A DNA stretch of 33,994 bases from a virus, in IMG/VR virus record IMGVR_UViG_3300031788_000066, positions 1-33,994 of that record; one strand, written 5' to 3'. How positions within the stretch are numbered: position 1 is the first letter of the stretch; each line of letters starts with the position of its first letter. The notes below the pieces were generated by a model. It was given only the letters and a program-made list of their open reading frames with translations. It was not told where the DNA came from and ran no database searches. The translations under genes and the position numbers were made by a program. Shown here piece after piece: positions 1-7,161 of the stretch.

Positions 1-148
1 ACAAACTTGGTAGACCTCGACCCTCAGTTGTATACGGCTGGCGGAAACTCCGTATCGTTCGATACCGACAAGCTTGACCACCAGCGAGGTTGTGAACGTT
101 CTTAACACGCCATCCGTTACATTCTCCGCAAGCATCCAGGGCCGCTAA
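1..148 (+). CDS. C-terminal end of an upstream gene, frame interrupted
   Basis: Partial gene running in from the left edge. One frame is open from base 1 and reads protein-like sequence (LYTAGGNSVSFDTDKL) until a stop at 103-105. The next frame reads TTSEVVNVLNTPSVTFSASI and stops at 146-148, seven bases before the protease start. Joining them by skipping one base after the CTT at 73-75 gives one smooth protein end, so either there is a one-base insertion in the sequence or a +1 shift. By position it would be the gene before the prohead protease, often the portal in such phages, but nothing in the short end proves that. Confidence 0.4.
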
Positions 149-154
149 ACGATC

Positions 155-1726
155 ATGAGAAAAGAAAAGACAACCGGGCTTAACCTATTCTTCCCGATTA
201 CGAGGGTTGACGAAGAAACTCGAATAGTAGAAGGTGTGGCATTCGCTAACGAACAGGTTCAAGGTGACAAGCGCAAACTCCCTGCGTCGGTACTTGAGCG
301 CGCTACACCTGACTACATGAAGTTCGCGGCTGTCCGTGAGATGCACGGCAAGAATGCAGCAGGCACCGCTCTACCGCTAGACCCGGAGATCGCCCGTCAG
401 TGCGGCGTATTCTGGGAAGACCGAGACGGAAAGCGCGTGGCCGTCTTACGCTCGTACATTTCTGACGACGCGGCATTAAAGAAAGCACGCGACGGCACCT
501 ATAAAGGCTACTCCGTTGGCGTCATGCCTACCTCGGTTCGTGGAAACAATGTGGAGTCATGCACTTGGTACGAGACCTCACTTGTTGACCGTCCAGCTGA
601 CCCAGACGCTCTGCTTTCGATTGCCCGCGCGGATGGCATTCAAGAAGAGGGAGAATGCGCCATTCTCGACGATTACACCAGCGACGATGATCTGCTTTCT
701 CGAATGTGGGGTGACGGAGATTTTGAGCCTATTCTAAGAGCCGAGGATGACGGTCTGGGTGAAATTATCGAACGGCAAAAGACAAAGTGGACAAAAGAAA
801 AGCGTGATGCCCTGCCGGTTAAGAACTTCGCTTGGCCAGAAAAAAGGAAGTATCCAATTGAAGATCAAAAGGATGTCGACGACGCGGCGCGCCTAATCGG
901 TCGAGCGCCCGAAGCAATGCGATCGAAGATCAAGTCGCGTATCATGTCTATCGCGAAGAGGCTTGACCTCAAGATTCCAGAGTCTTGGTCAACGGATGCA
1001 AGCGAGCGAACCGAGACCGATTTTTCGATCATGCGCGGCGCATTTGCCAGCATGATGACGAGCATGATGCCTTGGCGTCTCAGGTACATGGCATTTGACA
1101 CCCTTTCAGATGCTATCGGGATGATTCAAAGCACCACCTATGCTGATCCGTCTCAGATGGAACACGACGTTAGGACCGCTCTCGACGAATTCGCGGAATT
1201 CATCATGCCAATCGTCAAAGACAAGTCCTGGCCAGACGCCGACTGCTTTGATGATATGGATAGTGACGAGGATGCCGAGCGCGGAGCGACGCCGACCCTC
1301 CTTCGCTTAATCCAAGCGAGTCGCAATCAGACGTTCCTCGAAAGAAGGGCTACTGAATCAGAAGCGGTAGCGATTGAGCGACTAGAAAAGATTTCAACTC
1401 TCGAAAGAGAATTGAGTACAGCAAATAGTGAACTCCTTACAGTGCAAGGGCTTGAAAGAGCCGCAAGAGAAGAAGTAGCGAAGCTGTCAAAAGAGCCACA
1501 ACGTAGACCACCAGTTCGAATTACCGAAGGTATAGAGCGCAAATGGGGATCTATGTTGCCAGACGACGACGCAGCGGAAATCAAGCGTCTTCAGGACGAA
1601 CACGCGGGCATTATGTCCCGCAGACTATCCATGACGGCAGGAGAGCGTGAAAATGCTTCTCACCGGCTAATCGTGCTCGAACAGCAGATAACCCGCCTCG
1701 GCGGCAGAGTCTACGCAAACCAATAG
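155..1726 (+). CDS. Prohead protease (XkdF-like) with C-terminal scaffold-like region
   Basis: Cleaves scaffold and capsid protein inside the assembling prohead. Residues 10-160 match the phage serine protease type: His64 in the motif REMHG, Ser120 in GYSVGVM, and Glu140 just before SLVDRPADPDA fit a His-Ser-Glu triad. Residues about 220-280 (FAWPEKRKYPIEDQKDV, then a basic helix) look like the DUF6582-type module often attached to phage proteases and capsid proteins. Residues about 390-515 are charged heptad-like helices (ERLEKISTLERELSTANSEL), a probable coiled coil that could act as scaffold. At 523 residues it is more than twice the usual protease length, which supports a protease-scaffold fusion. 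The major capsid gene follows 13 bases later. No clear ribosome binding site precedes the ATG. Confidence 0.85.
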   Translation: MRKEKTTGLNLFFPITRVDEETRIVEGVAFANEQVQGDKRKLPASVLERATPDYMKFAAVREMHGKNAAGTALPLDPEIARQCGVFWEDRDGKRVAVLRSYISDDAALKKARDGTYKGYSVGVMPTSVRGNNVESCTWYETSLVDRPADPDALLSIARADGIQEEGECAILDDYTSDDDLLSRMWGDGDFEPILRAEDDGLGEIIERQKTKWTKEKRDALPVKNFAWPEKRKYPIEDQKDVDDAARLIGRAPEAMRSKIKSRIMSIAKRLDLKIPESWSTDASERTETDFSIMRGAFASMMTSMMPWRLRYMAFDTLSDAIGMIQSTTYADPSQMEHDVRTALDEFAEFIMPIVKDKSWPDADCFDDMDSDEDAERGATPTLLRLIQASRNQTFLERRATESEAVAIERLEKISTLERELSTANSELLTVQGLERAAREEVAKLSKEPQRRPPVRITEGIERKWGSMLPDDDAAEIKRLQDEHAGIMSRRLSMTAGERENASHRLIVLEQQITRLGGRVYANQ

Positions 1727-1739
1727 GAAATTTAAGAAC

Positions 1740-3191
1740 ATGAACTTTTCAGGAGTAAATTTTGACCCTCGGCTTGGCAGCTTCCGAGCTGCACATCTAT
1801 CGGAAGGATGGGCAACCGGTGCTTCGCCTTTGCCGATTTCGCGCGGCATTTATACGGCAGGAATGACCGACGACATCCAGCGGCGAACGGCCATGATGGA
1901 GCGCGGAGAATTCGGAGGTGTCGATCCTTCTCAATTCTTGATGCAACTCCAGATGGACGTGCTTGCAAATATCAGCCGCGCGCAGACATCGGGCAACATC
2001 CCAACGCGGCAAGACCTTGAAGCCCCGGCGACGATGATTATTCCGCTGGATACACCGGTGCGAAATAAGTTGCCGCGTTCAATCGGATCGGGTCTTGCGT
2101 CTCAGTGGTTCACCGAGACGAGTCTAGGCGGCGGCTACGGCGTCTCCACAACCATACCAAGCGGTACAGCGTCTGCGACACAGACATTTGCAAACACCAA
2201 TGGTATGCAGCCGGGAATGTCTTTGTTCTTCTCGCTCTCGAACATCTATGCAATTGTTTCCAGCGTCACGAGTTCAACCGTTGCTGTAATGACGAGTTCG
2301 ATTACGACCACTACGAACGACGTGGTCACCATGGGACCATACGCAGAGCTTGGACAGAATCCTCAGCAGGCATTCTTTGCGGAGTCTGGCGCCCCTGCCA
2401 ACGCCTCGGCGGTTTACCTTGAGATCACGAAGAGCTACAAACTGCTCGGCACACTCGGCTCAATTACTGGTTTGGCTATGGCGGCTGGTGCCACCTTCGA
2501 TAATCAGTTGGCTGAAGAGAAGCGGGCGGCTATCTTTCGAACGATGCTTACGGAGGAGTTCGCTCTTATCAACGGTAGCTCGACAAGCGTTCTACCTCCG
2601 TTTGGTGACGGCACCAACGCTCTTGGATTTGATGGTTTCATCAACCTCATTAGCACGGCAAACGGTACGCCGGGTTCGCACATCCAAACAGCGGTGGGAG
2701 CCTTAACTCTTGCCCACCTAGATGCGCAGACGACCCGAGTTCACAATGACGGCGGACGCGATCAGTACATCATCTGCAACGCTCAAGAATCCCAGTCGAT
2801 GGTTCATCTGGCAACCGGGTCTGGATCGACGAATCGAATCGTCACGCAGACCGCTAATATCACACTTGGCGCGACGGCGGCGTTCTACATGCAGCCAGTA
2901 AGCGGGCAACTTATCCCGATTCTGACATCGAGGTTCTGCCCAGCGGGAACAATTTTGTTCTGCTCTGAGCGAGGTCCAGACGGTATGGTCGCGGCTGACG
3001 TTCGCGTTCTGCCTCAAGTTCAGTTACCAGAGCTGGCACCTAACCAACCAATTCAAGGCTATACCGCGCAGGAACTTGCGCCTGCAATCGCATCGCCGCA
3101 GGTATATCCGTTCATCGTGAGTGTCTACGAAGTTCTTCGAATGAAGAACAACTACGTGTTCGCCAAGAGCACTGGCGTGACGGCGGTCTAG
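1740..3191 (+). CDS. Major capsid protein
   Basis: Forms the icosahedral shell. Evidence is position right after the prohead protease, length (483 residues), and sequence pattern. Residues about 85-130 (PATMIIPLDTPVRNKLPRS then a QWFTETSLGGG stretch) resemble the N-arm/E-loop region of HK97-fold capsid proteins, and the C-terminal VYEVLRMKNNYVFAKSTGV resembles their final P-domain strand. A Ser/Thr-rich stretch at about residues 135-200 may be an inserted surface domain. AGGA at 1727-1730 gives a good ribosome binding site about nine bases before the ATG. A stem-loop follows the stop codon. The HK97 fold is inferred from general knowledge of the family, not from a structural comparison. Confidence 0.85.
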   Translation: MNFSGVNFDPRLGSFRAAHLSEGWATGASPLPISRGIYTAGMTDDIQRRTAMMERGEFGGVDPSQFLMQLQMDVLANISRAQTSGNIPTRQDLEAPATMIIPLDTPVRNKLPRSIGSGLASQWFTETSLGGGYGVSTTIPSGTASATQTFANTNGMQPGMSLFFSLSNIYAIVSSVTSSTVAVMTSSITTTTNDVVTMGPYAELGQNPQQAFFAESGAPANASAVYLEITKSYKLLGTLGSITGLAMAAGATFDNQLAEEKRAAIFRTMLTEEFALINGSSTSVLPPFGDGTNALGFDGFINLISTANGTPGSHIQTAVGALTLAHLDAQTTRVHNDGGRDQYIICNAQESQSMVHLATGSGSTNRIVTQTANITLGATAAFYMQPVSGQLIPILTSRFCPAGTILFCSERGPDGMVAADVRVLPQVQLPELAPNQPIQGYTAQELAPAIASPQVYPFIVSVYEVLRMKNNYVFAKSTGVTAV

Positions 3192-3200
3192 TCTGAACAA

Positions 3201-3232
3201 CAACCCGCTTGGAGTGATATCTACGCGGGTTG
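3201..3232 (+). promoter_or_regulatory. Stem-loop after the major capsid gene
   Basis: CAACCCGC (3201-3208) and GCGGGTTG (3225-3232) form a perfect 8-bp stem with a 16-base loop, ten bases after the capsid stop codon. There is no T-run after it, so it is not a classic terminator. It may stabilise the abundant capsid message or act as a processing site. Confidence 0.5.
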
Positions 3233-3246
3233 ATACGGAGCAAAAC

Positions 3247-3618
3247 ATGGTTCAAGAAAGACAATTAGTAAATACATTCAAGGCACCTCCAGTCGGATCT
3301 CAGGAAACGGCCGCCAACTTCAAAAAGTTCACCGTAGAACGGTCGGACTTCATTGAGTTGCCGGGATGCCTCAGTGTTACCGAGATTCGGTTAGACGGGC
3401 ACATAATCCCGCCATACGAAGACCGGGAAGTTCTTGCAAATACAACGGGAGCGACGAAGCCTATCAGGGTCCAACTTTACAGCTTGCAGGATTCGATTCA
3501 TGGGCCGATCCTTATGAGGTCTGAGCAATCAAACGACGGTGCTTGGCAGGCAGGATCTACCATCTGGGTTTCCGGTACATGGCAAGACGATCAGCCTGCC
3601 ACGAGCGGCAAGAAGTAA
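3247..3618 (+). CDS. Small head-associated protein, function unknown
   Basis: A 123-residue protein with no recognised domain. It sits between the major capsid gene and the head-tail connector gene, where many phages encode a decoration or minor head protein, so a structural role is a reasonable inference. The sequence is beta-rich and ends with a short lysine tail. I chose the ATG at 3247 because GGAG at 3237-3240 is six bases upstream. A GTG at 3214 in the same frame lies inside the upstream stem-loop and is less likely. Confidence 0.7.
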   Translation: MVQERQLVNTFKAPPVGSQETAANFKKFTVERSDFIELPGCLSVTEIRLDGHIIPPYEDREVLANTTGATKPIRVQLYSLQDSIHGPILMRSEQSNDGAWQAGSTIWVSGTWQDDQPATSGKK

Positions 3619-3627
3619 TACGGCAAC

Positions 3628-4305
3628 ATGGCAGAAAGCGCATACCCCACGGATAGCCAAATTTCGACATTTGTGACTAACTCTGGGGTTGTTCTGCCAT
3701 CCGGATACGTTTTCACAAACTACGGAGCGGCGGCGTCCGCGTGGTGGGAGGAGCAAACCGGCTACCAGCCGTTTTTGCAGACCGCAAGCGCGACTAGGAC
3801 GTTTAATCCTCCAGGTGATCAACCTAAGAATCGCTCGTGGACTAACCTGCAGTGGGGCGGCGGCACCATTCTAAACCTCAATGCCGCAATAGCTAATCAG
3901 GCCGCCTTTGTGTCTCTCAGCGTTCAAGGCGTTACTGCCGCGTGGACTTTAGGCACAAATTTTTGGCTTGAGCCAATCAACGCTCCAGCGCAAGGCCAAC
4001 CTTACACTCGCATTCGATTCTCCTATCCAATATATGGCGCGGCGTACTGCGTTTCTGTTACCGCTTTATGGGGATGGGGCGCAACAATACCGGAGGATGC
4101 TTTCCAAGCCATACTTCGAAAGGGCGCTCAGATGGCGATGGTCGATATTCTTGAGGGAATCGCCACTGCAACGCTGTCCATCTATCAGGGCGACGAGCGG
4201 TTTGTTATTGAACCGCGCATTCTGATGAAGTCGGGTGAGGGATGGGGGCTTTATGCAGATAGGGCGGCTGAGCGGTACAAATTCCGAAATTGGGGGCTGA
4301 TTTGA
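3628..4305 (+). CDS. Head-tail connector (adaptor) protein, HK97 gp6-like
   Basis: Probable adaptor ring that binds beneath the portal. The part at about residues 145-180 (ALWGWGATIPEDAFQAILRKG) matches the pattern of gp6-like connector proteins, in which a short beta segment leads to a helix with Pro-x-x-(A/V)-(F/K)-x-A-I-L. The N-terminal half is longer than in most gp6-like proteins (225 residues in total) and has several Trp residues. Gene order (capsid, connector, head closure, tail completion, tail terminator, tube) strongly supports the call. The stop overlaps the TTG start of the next gene as TTGA. Confidence 0.65.
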   Translation: MAESAYPTDSQISTFVTNSGVVLPSGYVFTNYGAAASAWWEEQTGYQPFLQTASATRTFNPPGDQPKNRSWTNLQWGGGTILNLNAAIANQAAFVSLSVQGVTAAWTLGTNFWLEPINAPAQGQPYTRIRFSYPIYGAAYCVSVTALWGWGATIPEDAFQAILRKGAQMAMVDILEGIATATLSIYQGDERFVIEPRILMKSGEGWGLYADRAAERYKFRNWGLI

Positions 4306-4667
4306 ACCTTCAGTCAGTGGTTCTGCAGAGATGCCGCGCGGCCAGCACGGGCAATATGACGAGCACGGGGCAGCAGCTTTTACTTACCACAACGAAGAAC
4401 CCGGACGGCTCGGATGCGTCAACCTTTACCGCGCAGACGCCGACATTCAAGTGCAACCTGCAAGAGGTAAGGGGCAACTCTTTGCCGCTTCCGTTCTCAG
4501 ATATTGATCTAGCGTTCTACAAACTGTTCACGCCTTACACCATCGTGTTTAAGGCGCGAGATAGGGTCACGGTTGACGGAATAACCTACGAGGTTCAGGA
4601 CACAGACCTTTACAGATCGCCCGACCAGATTAGTCATGTCTATCTGATATCGAGAACACAGCTATGA
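4302..4667 (+). CDS. Head-closure (stopper) protein candidate
   Basis: A 121-residue protein between the connector and the gp10-like gene, where siphophages encode the head-closure protein. The region FKARDRVTVDGITYEVQDTDLY is typical of the small beta-barrel in such proteins, where a loop of type V-x-V-D-G-x-x-Y-x-V is common. I chose TTG at 4302 because it overlaps the preceding stop (TTGA) and has a G-run (4292-4296) five bases upstream. A TTG at 4290 in the same frame is the alternative. The next gene starts in an ATGA overlap. Confidence 0.6.
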   Translation: MNLQSVVLQRCRAASTGNMTSTGQQLLLTTTKNPDGSDASTFTAQTPTFKCNLQEVRGNSLPLPFSDIDLAFYKLFTPYTIVFKARDRVTVDGITYEVQDTDLYRSPDQISHVYLISRTQL

Positions 4668-5206
4668 TTGATCTCCAAGTTCAGGCAAACTTTCCAAGGC
4701 TAGCCGCTTTCTCAAGGAACCTGCAGGATGCGATGATAGTTGGCGTTCAGGCGGCAGCGGTTGAGGTTGAGCTCATCGCTATTTCGGAAGTGCTACTTTA
4801 CGAAGCATACGACACTTACGCTCTCATGGAGTCGATTTACGTCAGCGTCTACGGCTATTCGACTTACGAGGAAAAGGCGGACATGGCAGCGGACGCCGCA
4901 TTAAACAACCCAACGAACTGGCCAGATATTCGGCAGACAAAAATATTTAATGGTGATGATCCATATTTAGTTTTGGATCCGAAAGTAGAGAGCCAATCGC
5001 GGTACGACGCGTGGGTAGCGGTCGCAGCAGCGCACGGGAAATATGTCGAGAACGGCTATCTTTCTTGGTACAACAATTGGGTGCCCGCTCGCCCATTCTG
5101 GCAGGCCACAGCAGACCGCGCACGGCCAGAAGTGCTTAGAATACTAAGCGAAGCGTTAAATCAGGCACAATACGGAAGAGCTACGGCGCTTCCGGCAATT
5201 CCTTAA
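4664..5206 (+). CDS. Tail-completion protein, HK97 gp10-like
   Basis: Probable neck or tail-completion protein acting at the head-tail junction. The C-terminal half has the family pattern: HGKYVENGYLSWYNNWVPAR then PFWQATADRARPEV, comparable with the Y-x-x-Y-V-E-x-G ... P-A-R-P-F motif of HK97 gp10-like proteins. The helical N-terminus is usual. A middle section at about residues 60-110 rich in Asp and Asn seems longer than in typical members. It starts in an ATGA overlap with the previous gene, so translation is probably coupled. Confidence 0.65.
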   Translation: MIDLQVQANFPRLAAFSRNLQDAMIVGVQAAAVEVELIAISEVLLYEAYDTYALMESIYVSVYGYSTYEEKADMAADAALNNPTNWPDIRQTKIFNGDDPYLVLDPKVESQSRYDAWVAVAAAHGKYVENGYLSWYNNWVPARPFWQATADRARPEVLRILSEALNQAQYGRATALPAIP

Positions 5207-5229
5207 AATTCATGTAACATAGGCGCAAT

Positions 5230-5646
5230 ATGCACATCTCACGAAGATCGGTTTTAACTTCAGCTTTCCTGGCCTCTCTCGTCGCGCTTATTCCGCAATA
5301 TTTCCGAAAGGCGTTCACACCTAAGCACCCAGAGATAACGCTTGCGTCGCTTGACCGCGAGTCCGACTTCGGTCCCGACGACATCCTCCAATCGATTGTC
5401 GTATCGAAGCACGACTCAGACGAAATGGTCGAGATTGCGACAGGAAGGCGCGGAGGACATGCATCGCGCAGAATCGTTGATCCAGCCACTAACAATTCCA
5501 TACCTCCGACAGTGACAGGGTTCATGAGTTGGAGACATGGCACCCTTGCAAAGGTCATTGCAAGCGACGGCATTCAAAAGGGACACGTTCTCTTTGTCGT
5601 AAAAGGGAAGGATATTTACACGGTAGAAAAGGAAATCACTGTCTAA
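5230..5646 (+). CDS. Membrane-anchored or exported small protein inserted in the head-tail operon
   Basis: A 138-residue protein of unknown function. The N-terminus (SRRSVLTSAFLASLVALIP) has twin arginines followed by a hydrophobic stretch of about 15 residues, so it resembles a Tat signal or an N-terminal membrane anchor. There is no clear cleavage motif after it. The remainder is soluble and beta-rich. Phage head-tail genes are normally cytoplasmic, so this looks like an accessory (moron-type) gene placed between the gp10-like and tail-terminator genes. Surface roles such as superinfection exclusion are possible but unsupported. Its stop codon directly abuts the next ATG. Confidence 0.65.
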   Translation: MHISRRSVLTSAFLASLVALIPQYFRKAFTPKHPEITLASLDRESDFGPDDILQSIVVSKHDSDEMVEIATGRRGGHASRRIVDPATNNSIPPTVTGFMSWRHGTLAKVIASDGIQKGHVLFVVKGKDIYTVEKEITV

Positions 5647-6087
5647 ATGTACGATCAGCAAGCAGTCGATACTTGGGTTTACGGGCAACTTTCAGCCGAC
5701 TCTACGCTGATAGCCATGCTTCCTTCCGGTGCGTCGAGCATCTATAACCAAAAGCCACCCGCTGGCGTTTTGCCGCCATACATCATTTTCAATGCGGTCC
5801 CGTCTCCTGATACAAAGACCAATGGTAACGTCCGCGTGATATCAACGTGGAATGTGTCGGCGCAAATGGTTATAATTGATCCAGACACAGGAAAGCCCGT
5901 TGCGGACAGTGCGGCGGCTCTCATTGACCAAGACATGTTTACCGGTGGCGTTTCTCAAAATGGTTTTTGGATCATTTGTTCACGAACCAAGGCAATTAAC
6001 CTTGCGCCGGACCAAAGGGACCGTCTGTACCGCTATGTCGGCGGGAACTACAAGATTGATCTAAGGCCAATGTCTCAGCCGAGCTAG
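5647..6087 (+). CDS. Tail terminator protein (DUF3168-like)
   Basis: Caps the tail tube and joins it to the head. The protein (146 residues) fits the DUF3168 pattern: a short helix (VYGQLSADSTLIAML), then IYNQKPPAGVLPPYIIF, comparable with the I-Y-x-x-x-P-P-x-x-x-x-x-P-Y-(I/V)-(V/I) motif, followed by strands and a C-terminal YRYVGGNYKIDLRP. Position between the gp10-like gene and the tail tube gene is the usual one. The ATG directly follows the stop of the preceding gene. Confidence 0.7.
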   Translation: MYDQQAVDTWVYGQLSADSTLIAMLPSGASSIYNQKPPAGVLPPYIIFNAVPSPDTKTNGNVRVISTWNVSAQMVIIDPDTGKPVADSAAALIDQDMFTGGVSQNGFWIICSRTKAINLAPDQRDRLYRYVGGNYKIDLRPMSQPS

Positions 6088-6101
6088 GAAACGAAAACGA
6101 A

Positions 6102-6554
6102 ATGGCAATCACTTATGAAGCCGCAGCTAGTCTGCTTGAGGATGTGGTCGGGACTGTTAGCTATACGGCTGGTACCGGCGATACGGGAGTTTTATCTACT
6201 TACGCAACGTCAATAATTGTCAACCTCGACAAGGTGACTATCAAACGCTCGATGGACAATTCCGACCATAGCGGAGGACAGAATCCGGAAAAGATCATGC
6301 GTGGGACAAAGTTCGACACGCAGACAGACATTGACCTAAAGTTCTACGTTGACGCCAATACGGCTGTTTTTTTGCCAGGTCTTCAGGTTAAGTTTGCCGC
6401 AGTCGTCACCATCGGAGAGCACAACGTCGCAGTAACGATTTTCGGAATCATCACTGATATCGACAATGAATTCGCTGGTCCTTCAACAATGAAGATCAGC
6501 ATCAAGCCTTATGCTGTTGGCGGAAACGCCTCATACACAGCGGTCTACACCTAA
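6102..6554 (+). CDS. Major tail (tube) protein candidate
   Basis: Expected subunit of the tail tube. The call rests on position, directly between the tail terminator and the frameshifted chaperone gene, and on a beta-rich 150-residue sequence with alternating strands (TDIDLKFYVDANTAVFLPG, then VVTIGEHNVAVTIFGIITDI). The motif GPSTMKISIKPYAV near the end suits a tube-protein beta-sandwich. No decisive family motif was seen. It is at the short end for a siphophage tube protein. Confidence 0.6.
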   Translation: MAITYEAAASLLEDVVGTVSYTAGTGDTGVLSTYATSIIVNLDKVTIKRSMDNSDHSGGQNPEKIMRGTKFDTQTDIDLKFYVDANTAVFLPGLQVKFAAVVTIGEHNVAVTIFGIITDIDNEFAGPSTMKISIKPYAVGGNASYTAVYT

Positions 6555-6559
6555 ACATC

Positions 6560-7000
6560 ATGGCAAGTCTCAGGTCGCAACTCGGAAAAAAACTATCCTA
6601 CAAAACGGCTGTGGCCGAATACCAGGGAGAAACATATCAGTTCGGAGGGTTCCCTTCGAGTTCCATGGTTCTGGACCAAGGAATGCCTGACGCTAAGGCC
6701 GAAGGCATTTGCAAATTGTGGAATGTCCAATTCTGCCCTGAAGGTGCAGACGGGCGGAAGATTAGCCCAGTTCCCGAGACATTTACGCCCGGGAACCTTC
6801 CTCAAATCAAAGCTGTTCTGCATTATCTAATCCAGGCAGAAGGCGAAGATCCGCTTCAGCTAACGGACATTGCCGACATCTTTTCGACTTCCCCGGGACT
6901 ATTTGCAAATCTCTACGCAGCGGCGATGAATGTTATGACCGCATCCAATGTCGTGGAAGTGGCAGCGGGAAACTTGCCAGCCGAAGAGACTGCGACCTAG
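6560..7000 (+). CDS. Tail assembly chaperone, short form (gpG-like)
   Basis: The short product of a two-form chaperone gene. It binds the tape measure protein during tail assembly and is not in the finished virion. The 146-residue protein is largely helical with a Leu/Ile-rich second half, and it lies just before the tape measure gene. Near its end the heptamer GGGAAAC (6967-6973) is in the correct zero-frame register for a -1 slip, and the -1 frame is open for another 62 codons, as in lambda G/GT. Six bases separate the start from the preceding stop. Confidence 0.75.
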   Translation: MASLRSQLGKKLSYKTAVAEYQGETYQFGGFPSSSMVLDQGMPDAKAEGICKLWNVQFCPEGADGRKISPVPETFTPGNLPQIKAVLHYLIQAEGEDPLQLTDIADIFSTSPGLFANLYAAAMNVMTASNVVEVAAGNLPAEETAT

Positions 7001-7161
7001 AGGTATGGGTTGTTAAAACCACTGGCAAACCTACTTCAGTTCTTCGGCGTGAAGGTTGGACTTCCCAAGAAATAGCGGATGCGGTGGGAGCGGGGTATAT
7101 ATTTCAAGCGGAGTTCGAGCAACGCATGGTTGAAATAATAAAAAGGTTGGTGCCGAGATAA
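6560..7161 (+). CDS. Tail assembly chaperone, long form (gpGT-like) by -1 frameshift
   Basis: Join 6560-6973 with 6973-7161: 138 codons in the first frame, a slip of one base back on G-GGA-AAC, then 62 codons to TAA at 7159-7161, total 200 residues. The added part (for example DLEVWVVKTTGK and REGWTSQEIADAVGAGYIFQ) looks like genuine protein and fills the space between the short form and the tape measure gene. In lambda the T part recruits the tail tube protein to the tape measure complex. The 4-base ATAA at 7158-7161 overlaps the probable start of the tape measure gene. Confidence 0.75.
6967..6973 (+). promoter_or_regulatory. -1 ribosomal frameshift site GGGAAAC
   Basis: X-XXY-YYZ heptamer in register with the upstream codons GGA and AAC. 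Both tRNAs can re-pair one base back, on GGG and AAA. It sits nine codons before the end of the short chaperone frame. Confidence 0.8.
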
